From positions 1 to 5,944 of the forward strand of contig JASHTR010000512.1 in assembly GCA_030040455.1 (NCBI GenBank): 5,944 nt of DNA, written 5' to 3'. Numbering within the stretch: position 1 is the stretch's first letter; each line of letters starts with the position of its first letter. This stretch comes from Terriglobia bacterium. GTDB taxonomy: Bacteria; Acidobacteriota; Terriglobia; UBA7540. Made by a program: the position numbers and the translations under genes. The notes under the pieces were generated by a model that worked only from the letters and a program-made list of their open reading frames with translations, was not told the DNA's origin and ran no database searches. Shown piece after piece: positions 5,086 to 5,944 of this stretch.

Positions 5086-5944
5086 GTGGAACGATTCCTT
5101 GATCCCTCCGTGCTCGCCAGCATTTCCGGCCTTGACCTGGTTGCCAAGACCGTGGTTGACGGGTTCGTTTCCGGGCTGCACCGCTCGCCCAATTTCGGTT
5201 TCAGCCAGGAATTCGCGGAATACCGCGCCTACACGCCGGGTGACGACCTACGATACGTCGACTGGAACGTCTTTGCCCGCACCGAGCGTTGCTATCTCAA
5301 GCGCTACCGTGGTGAAACCAACACACTATTGACCGTGCTCCTGGACGCGAGCAATTCCATGAGCTATTCTTCCCACCGAGTCAGCAAGATGGATTATGCC
5401 CGGTTCACGGCGGCCGCGCTCTTCTATCTCACCACGCAAATTCAACACGACGCAGCCGGCCTGATCGTTTTCGACGACGAGCTCCGCAATTATGTCAGGC
5501 CCTCAACGCGTCGCGGGCAGCTCTACCGGCTATTGAGCGATCTCGAGCGCGCTGAGCCTCGCGCCCGTACTGACTTCTCGAAGCCCATCCTCCATTTCCA
5601 GGGGCTCCTGCGGCGCCGCGGCATCATCGTCTTCATCTCGGACTTCTACGAGCTTCCCGACCGCATTATTCGAGCCATTGAGCCCTTGCGCTTCCATGGC
5701 AACGAAGTCCTGCTCTTCCATGTTCTCGATCCGAGGGAAATCCGGCCCGATTTCCCTGAGCCCTCCACGCTGATTGACCTCGAGACGAACGAAACCCTCG
5801 AAGTCAGCCCCGACTACGCTCAAAACGACTATTCGAAGAAGATCGATGCGCACCTCCAGACGTTGCGCGATCGCGCTCACAGCTCTGGAATGGACTACTA
5901 TTCGCTGGTTACGGACCAACCGCTCGACGGCGCGCTCCGGGAAT
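5086..5944 (+). CDS. DUF58 (vWA-like) protein, 3' truncated by the window
   Basis: The frame is open from GTG 5086 to the window end, giving 286 residues. DUF58 proteins of this kind are about 290-310 long, so little is missing. The family signature is clear: EYRAYTPGDDLRYVDWNVFART at about 45-66, followed by LKRY. The vWA-like part has a MIDAS-type D87-A-S89-N-S91-M, a TDF at 162-164 and ISDFYE with D186, consistent with a metal-binding adhesion fold. No signal peptide or membrane helix is visible, so it is probably cytoplasmic or peripheral at the membrane. DUF58 proteins accompany MoxR ATPases in Bat-type operons and are presumed clients or adaptors; their exact biochemical role is not established. 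It is separated from moxR by 3 bp. BatA/BatB-like membrane vWA genes would be expected downstream, but they are outside the window. Confidence 0.93.
   Translation, partial: MERFLDPSVLASISGLDLVAKTVVDGFVSGLHRSPNFGFSQEFAEYRAYTPGDDLRYVDWNVFARTERCYLKRYRGETNTLLTVLLDASNSMSYSSHRVSKMDYARFTAAALFYLTTQIQHDAAGLIVFDDELRNYVRPSTRRGQLYRLLSDLERAEPRARTDFSKPILHFQGLLRRRGIIVFISDFYELPDRIIRAIEPLRFHGNEVLLFHVLDPREIRPDFPEPSTLIDLETNETLEVSPDYAQNDYSKKIDAHLQTLRDRAHSSGMDYYSLVTDQPLDGALRE

Noticed and set aside
5530..5919. 129-aa open frame on the - strand inside the DUF58 gene
   Set aside because: The + strand frame carries the DUF58 signature throughout, so this is a shadow.

Overview
The window is moderately GC-rich bacterial DNA with every recognisable gene on the + strand. 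No 16S gene or other decisive marker is present. The combination of a Bat-type MoxR/DUF58 pair, a secreted TPR-metallopeptidase, and dispersed intergenic repeats rich in 'GCTGCGCTCAGGGC'-like sequence suggests an environmental Acidobacteriota-like genome. That assignment is an inference from general familiarity, not a demonstrated placement.

Layout: (1) 3-449 is the C-terminal end of a protein truncated by the window edge, with an EF-hand-like loop and a charged helical tail. (2) 450-655 is intergenic and holds a long imperfect hairpin built from degenerate 7-bp units. (3) 656-2941 encodes an exported 761-aa protein in which a gluzincin metallopeptidase domain (HEMSH plus WFTEG) sits between two TPR arrays. 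(4) 2949-3098 and 3786-3945 are two divergent direct copies of one intergenic repeat. They bracket a complete type II toxin-antitoxin cassette: -10 box, 21-bp perfect palindromic operator, vapB, and vapC overlapping vapB by one base. (5) 3946-4053 is an AT-richer leader with a promoter candidate and a hairpin. (6) 4054-5082 is a MoxR AAA+ ATPase. (7) From 5086 to the window end is a DUF58/vWA-like protein, started by GTG behind a perfect AGGAGG.

MoxR and DUF58 form the usual two-gene core of MoxR/Bat-type operons, in which the ATPase is thought to act as a chaperone for vWA-fold proteins. The upstream TPR-peptidase and EF-hand-like genes run in the same direction and may belong to the same envelope-associated locus, but the toxin-antitoxin insertion and a separate promoter now divide them from moxR.

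The most notable observation is how the vapBC cassette is bounded. The left repeat ends 4 bp before the cassette's -10 box, and the right repeat begins with the vapC stop codon itself. About 687 bp of self-contained TA module is therefore held between two copies of a dispersed repeat, which suggests repeat-mediated acquisition or potential excision. No clearly new multi-gene system is visible; the genes belong to known families.
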